DNA of 64,000 nucleotides from Zingiber officinale (Eukaryota; Streptophyta; Magnoliopsida; Zingiberales; Zingiberaceae), in contig NC_055988.1 of NCBI RefSeq assembly GCF_018446385.1, positions 166,182,837 through 166,246,836 on the forward strand, written 5' to 3'. Shown one piece after another: positions 60,921-64,000 of the stretch; position 1 is the stretch's first letter; every line of letters starts with the position of its first letter. The translations under genes were made by a program, and so were the position numbers. The notes under the pieces were generated by a model that did no database searches, had not been told where the DNA came from, and was given only the letters and a program-made list of their open reading frames with translations.

Positions 60921-62829
60921 ACTGCCACACACCTGTCTGATATACCATTAACCCATGAGTATTGGTGTGTACAGATACATGTAACTGGCGATGTGCTCGA
61001 CAATAATGGAGCAGACAATCGCACAACATGCAATCATGTAAGATGATGCATGACACTAAACATGGCAATATCATGAACAACATAACAATAACCATATAAA
61101 TAAATACAAAGTGTGTACCACAGGATAATGTATCAAATGGAAGGTACACCGATCAGATAGGGTATCAAATAAACCCTAGGTCCTGAACATAATGTATAAT
61201 ATAGTTGTGTCACTACCTCTAAAGCATGTATGATCAGGTAAATAATAACATGCAGTGTATAATAAGTAAACAAGCATCATGTAACAGATCATGTAGTGAC
61301 CAACCGAAATAAATGGAAAACACAATCATTGCTATATGTTAAACACATTATTATGCATATCAAAAGACATAAGTCAAAGTACCCGCCTCCAATAGAAAGG
61401 ATCGTATCCGGTCCAATTCCGACGTCGAGATACCCGTCTCGTGTCAAAGTCCTGTAGTAAATCGTACAGTTTAGCTAAGTTAATTAAACAATTAGCTAAA
61501 CAACTTCCTAATCCACCAAGCATCTAGGGTTAGTTTCATTAACCCCAAAATTACACCCTTAGATTTTTAAATCAACCAAATCTCACCTAATATAAATCTA
61601 TCACCTAACCATATAATCCAATTAAAACCTAATTCAATATATATATCTACATGAACATTTATTGCTAACATAACTTAACACAAAACTTACCAATTCGAAG
61701 ACTTCTCTGTTGACTCACGACATAGGATGGTCGCTGCTGGAAATTGGTGGTAGGAGCAAGGTAAACTGCTACTGCCCTCTATGCGATTATCCCCAATCAG
61801 CACTAGTCCCTCTATTCACAACCTTGTTACTGCTGGTGGAATACGACCCAAGGAGTTCACCGCTGAAACTGGATTATCGGAACCGTGAATCACCCGTAAT
61901 CAGTATTAACCTAAGTTATACTGATCAGACAAGAATAAAATCTGATACGAATCATACATACCCCATTTCTGTGCCAAAAATCCCTTCCTCTCTAAGGATC
62001 GACAGCCAAATCGCTGCCGGCAATGTCACCAATCTGGCCGCCGGCAGAAACCACAGCCTACTATCCTCGACAGATCGAAGATGGCGGCTTGGATCGGGAA
62101 GAGGGCCTCGACTCCTTGCTCCCGTCCGAAACCAAATGCGTGCAGAGGCGGCAGTGGACCGAGGCTAGGGCACGGAAGCAAGAAATCTCCAGCAATGGTC
62201 GGCACTGCTTCGTGCGGCGGCAACCACAAATCGGGATCTAGGGCACGGTCCTTTGCTACTTGAGCACAGCAAGAGCAGCAATGTCACGAGCTCCGGGAGG
62301 AAGAAGCTTGGGTTGCCGAAGGGATAGGATCGGGTGGCAGTCAGAGGAGAAGAAACTCCGGGATACTCGGATGGCCACCGGTTGAACTTCATGAGGCGTT
62401 TCAACCATCGACACTGGAGGAATCGGTGCCGGAGAGGAGAAGAGGAAGAGGGGTGCTAGGGCACAAGAGAAGGAAAGAGAAGAAGGCAGTGGTACCGGCT
62501 CGGGGAGGAAGAAGGAGAGGAGAAATGTCGGCTTCTCTTGGTCTCGGCTTTAGGTACGCGGGAGGAGATGGAACCGTCGCAACCGGCGGTTAGGGCAGCT
62601 CAGTGTCAGGTTCGGCAGTGAGGGAGAGAAAACGCCGATTAGGGAGAAAGAAAAGAAAAGGAAAAGAATAAAAATAAATAAACTTTTCCTCGCTTAGATT
62701 GGGTAACCTAAACAGGCTTTTCCGGACCCCGTTTTTATCCCCATTAACTCGTCCGTAAGAGCTCCGAAAAATTCCCAAAAATTACTGAAAATTCCCCTTT
62801 TTATTTTCTTTATTTCCCGGTATTTTACA

Positions 62830-64000
62830 CTTTTAAATTAGTTGAATATCCGAGAAGGGTTTTTGGTTTAATTTTTGTAGGGTAATTCATCCCTCCCCTC
62901 TTGCCGACCTCCAAAGGGACCTACAAGTGGTATCAGAGTCAGGCGTTTCAGGAGGACTAATTGCCGATTGAAGCAATGAGATGGTTGGACCAAGCATCGT
63001 TCCACCCAAAATTCGAGGGGGACTTCGCAGACTGGAAGCGACGTATGGAGGTATTCCTAAGAACTGATTTCGAAATTCGGTTTATTATGAAATATGGTTT
63101 TGTAGCTCCGATGAATCAAGATGGAGAAGAAAAAGAAGAGAGCCACTTGACAAAGAAGGAGCAGAATGAGTCTGTAGCAAACAACAGTGCGGAATATCAC
63201 CTGCTGAGCGTGTTGCCACCTCAAGAGATCAACCACATCGAAAGCTATTCATCTGCCAAAGAACTCTGGGAGAAGTTCCTGGAACTCCACGAAGGCACGC
63301 CTGAAGCGAAGCTCGCTAAAAGAGACATCCTCCGGAACAAGCTAATGAACATCCGACTGGAAAAAGGTGAGAAGGTAGCCAGTCTACACGCAAAGGTAAA
63401 AGAATTGATTACTGGTCTCGAGAACCTCGGAGAAACGGTAACAAATCGGGAAACAATACGCTACACACTCAACGCGTTTCCCAAAACATCAGATTGGACA
63501 TCAATCGTCGACGCCTACTACATTTCGAAAGACCTGGAGGTAAGTACTTTAGAAGAACTGTTCTCCACTCTTGAATTGCATGAAACCAGATGTGCAGGAA
63601 CAAAGGAATCAAGCCAGATGATTGCGCTAAACACAACCAAAAGGGATGAACCCGAGTCAGACTCAGAGGATGATCAGGAAGCGTACATGGTAAGAAACTT
63701 TAAAAAGTTTTTTAGAGCTAATAAATTTAAAGAAATGCAGAATAAAAAGTATCCAAGAAATAGAAGAAGGATGCGTTACTACCAGTGTCAAAAAGAAAGA
63801 CACCTAAAAGAAGACTGCCCAGAACTAAAGAAGGACAAAGGCAAGATTCCCAAGAAGCACAAGAACCTAAAAGCTACTTGGGACGACACTTCTTCATCTG
63901 AGTTCGAGATTCAAGAATATGTCGGGATAACACTGATGACAAGCTACGAATGACAGAGTACATCAGAACCCATTATCGATGAAGGGGGAGTGACCTCAGA
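62830..64000 (+). mobile_element. Ty1/copia SIRE-like element, 5' part, runs off the window
   Basis: Past the gypsy LTR the sequence resembles the last stretch of a copia LTR ending near CCTACA (62925). A tRNA-Met primer-site match TGGTATCAGAGT follows at 62928-62939, then a gag frame. Only the beginning is in view; the rest lies beyond 64000. The left LTR part is short, so the element may be 5'-truncated. Confidence 0.7.
62961..63953 (+). CDS. Copia gag polyprotein frame (retroelement fossil)
   Basis: An uninterrupted 330-codon frame. The N-terminal half has the DUF4219/UBN2 gag pattern (HPKFEGDFADWKRRMEVFL, SSAKELWEKFLELHEGT). A long acidic linker follows, then a zinc-knuckle-like segment (YYQCQKERHLKEDC). 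It looks whole as a gag frame, but nothing can be said of pol because it lies outside the window. It is not a host gene. Confidence 0.85.
   Translation: MPIEAMRWLDQASFHPKFEGDFADWKRRMEVFLRTDFEIRFIMKYGFVAPMNQDGEEKEESHLTKKEQNESVANNSAEYHLLSVLPPQEINHIESYSSAKELWEKFLELHEGTPEAKLAKRDILRNKLMNIRLEKGEKVASLHAKVKELITGLENLGETVTNRETIRYTLNAFPKTSDWTSIVDAYYISKDLEVSTLEELFSTLELHETRCAGTKESSQMIALNTTKRDEPESDSEDDQEAYMVRNFKKFFRANKFKEMQNKKYPRNRRRMRYYQCQKERHLKEDCPELKKDKGKIPKKHKNLKATWDDTSSSEFEIQEYVGITLMTSYE

Larger units (their letters stand above)
53389..62829 (-). mobile_element. Ty3/gypsy chromovirus (del/Tekay-like), broken and partly deleted
   Basis: On the minus strand the 5' LTR occupies 57298-62829 (TGTAAAATACCGG...GGGGCATGACA), about 3.1 kb once the solo copia LTR inside it is subtracted. 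A tRNA-Met primer site follows (57280-57291). Pol remnants are integrase (53390-53733, with WWNGMKKDIADFVARCLICQQ and a DDE start) and, further upstream on the element, RNase H and reverse transcriptase traces (53740-54660). The 54.7-57.2 kb part holds repeats and little recognisable gag. The 3' end and 3' LTR are missing. It is heavily broken and older than the solo LTR that split it. Confidence 0.75.

Noticed and set aside
60378-61149. Several 64-104 codon frames on both strands
   Set aside because: They sit in the long gypsy LTR, overlap each other and match no family.
61710-62404. 152-codon plus-strand frame and overlapping frames
   Set aside because: This is the GC-rich promoter-distal part of the gypsy LTR, and the frames on both strands reflect composition only.

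Overview
The window is nuclear DNA of a flowering plant. Six spliced host genes are recognisable and all have plant-type relatives. Intron lengths, AT-rich spacers and a dense layer of LTR retroelements fit a monocot with a medium to large genome. The style of the LTR families makes me think of Zingiberales (ginger/banana order), but that is a weak inference and no sequence search was possible.

Layout. 1-24.3 kb is the gene-rich part: protein phosphatase 1 inhibitor-3 (minus, 1.2-1.5 kb), a coiled-coil protein in eight exons (plus, 2.4-4.5 kb), ribosomal protein eS10/RPS10 in five exons (minus, 4.9-9.0 kb), a WD40-repeat protein in 13 exons (minus, 10.9-17.8 kb) and a Tubby-like F-box protein (minus, 20.7-23.1 kb). 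24.4-43 kb is mostly repeats: a copia-type LTR, a LINE remnant, tandem duplications, and a 9.86 kb Ty1/copia element (30714-40569) with both LTRs and a 5-bp target duplication, sitting inside an older LTR-like repeat. 43.5-46.8 kb holds a nine-exon NSA2 ribosome-biogenesis gene. 47.0-47.6 kb is a non-autonomous hAT element carrying a captured piece of a poly(A) polymerase gene. 48.2 kb to the end is a nest of retroelements: a broken Ty3/gypsy element, an LTR-like sequence with a 954-bp tandem duplication, a broken del/Tekay-like gypsy whose LTR is split by a solo copia LTR, and the 5' part of a SIRE-like copia element running off the window.

How the parts work together. RPS10 and NSA2 are ribosome genes, and the 3.25 kb last intron of RPS10 holds five copies of a box C/D snoRNA-like unit on the RPS10 strand. 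Their D' guide pairs with the 25S rRNA segment targeted by U35 (human) and snR73 (yeast). Three copies keep their boxes and two have decayed. RPS10, its intronic snoRNAs and NSA2 would thus supply a ribosomal protein, an rRNA methylation guide and an assembly factor. The two most interesting items are this snoRNA cluster, with a copy-specific second guide in one member, and the gene-capturing hAT element with an intact 8-bp target duplication.

Exon models were built by hand from splice sites, reading-frame phase and family knowledge. All junctions in RPS10, WD40, Tubby-like and NSA2 keep frame and give products of plausible family length.
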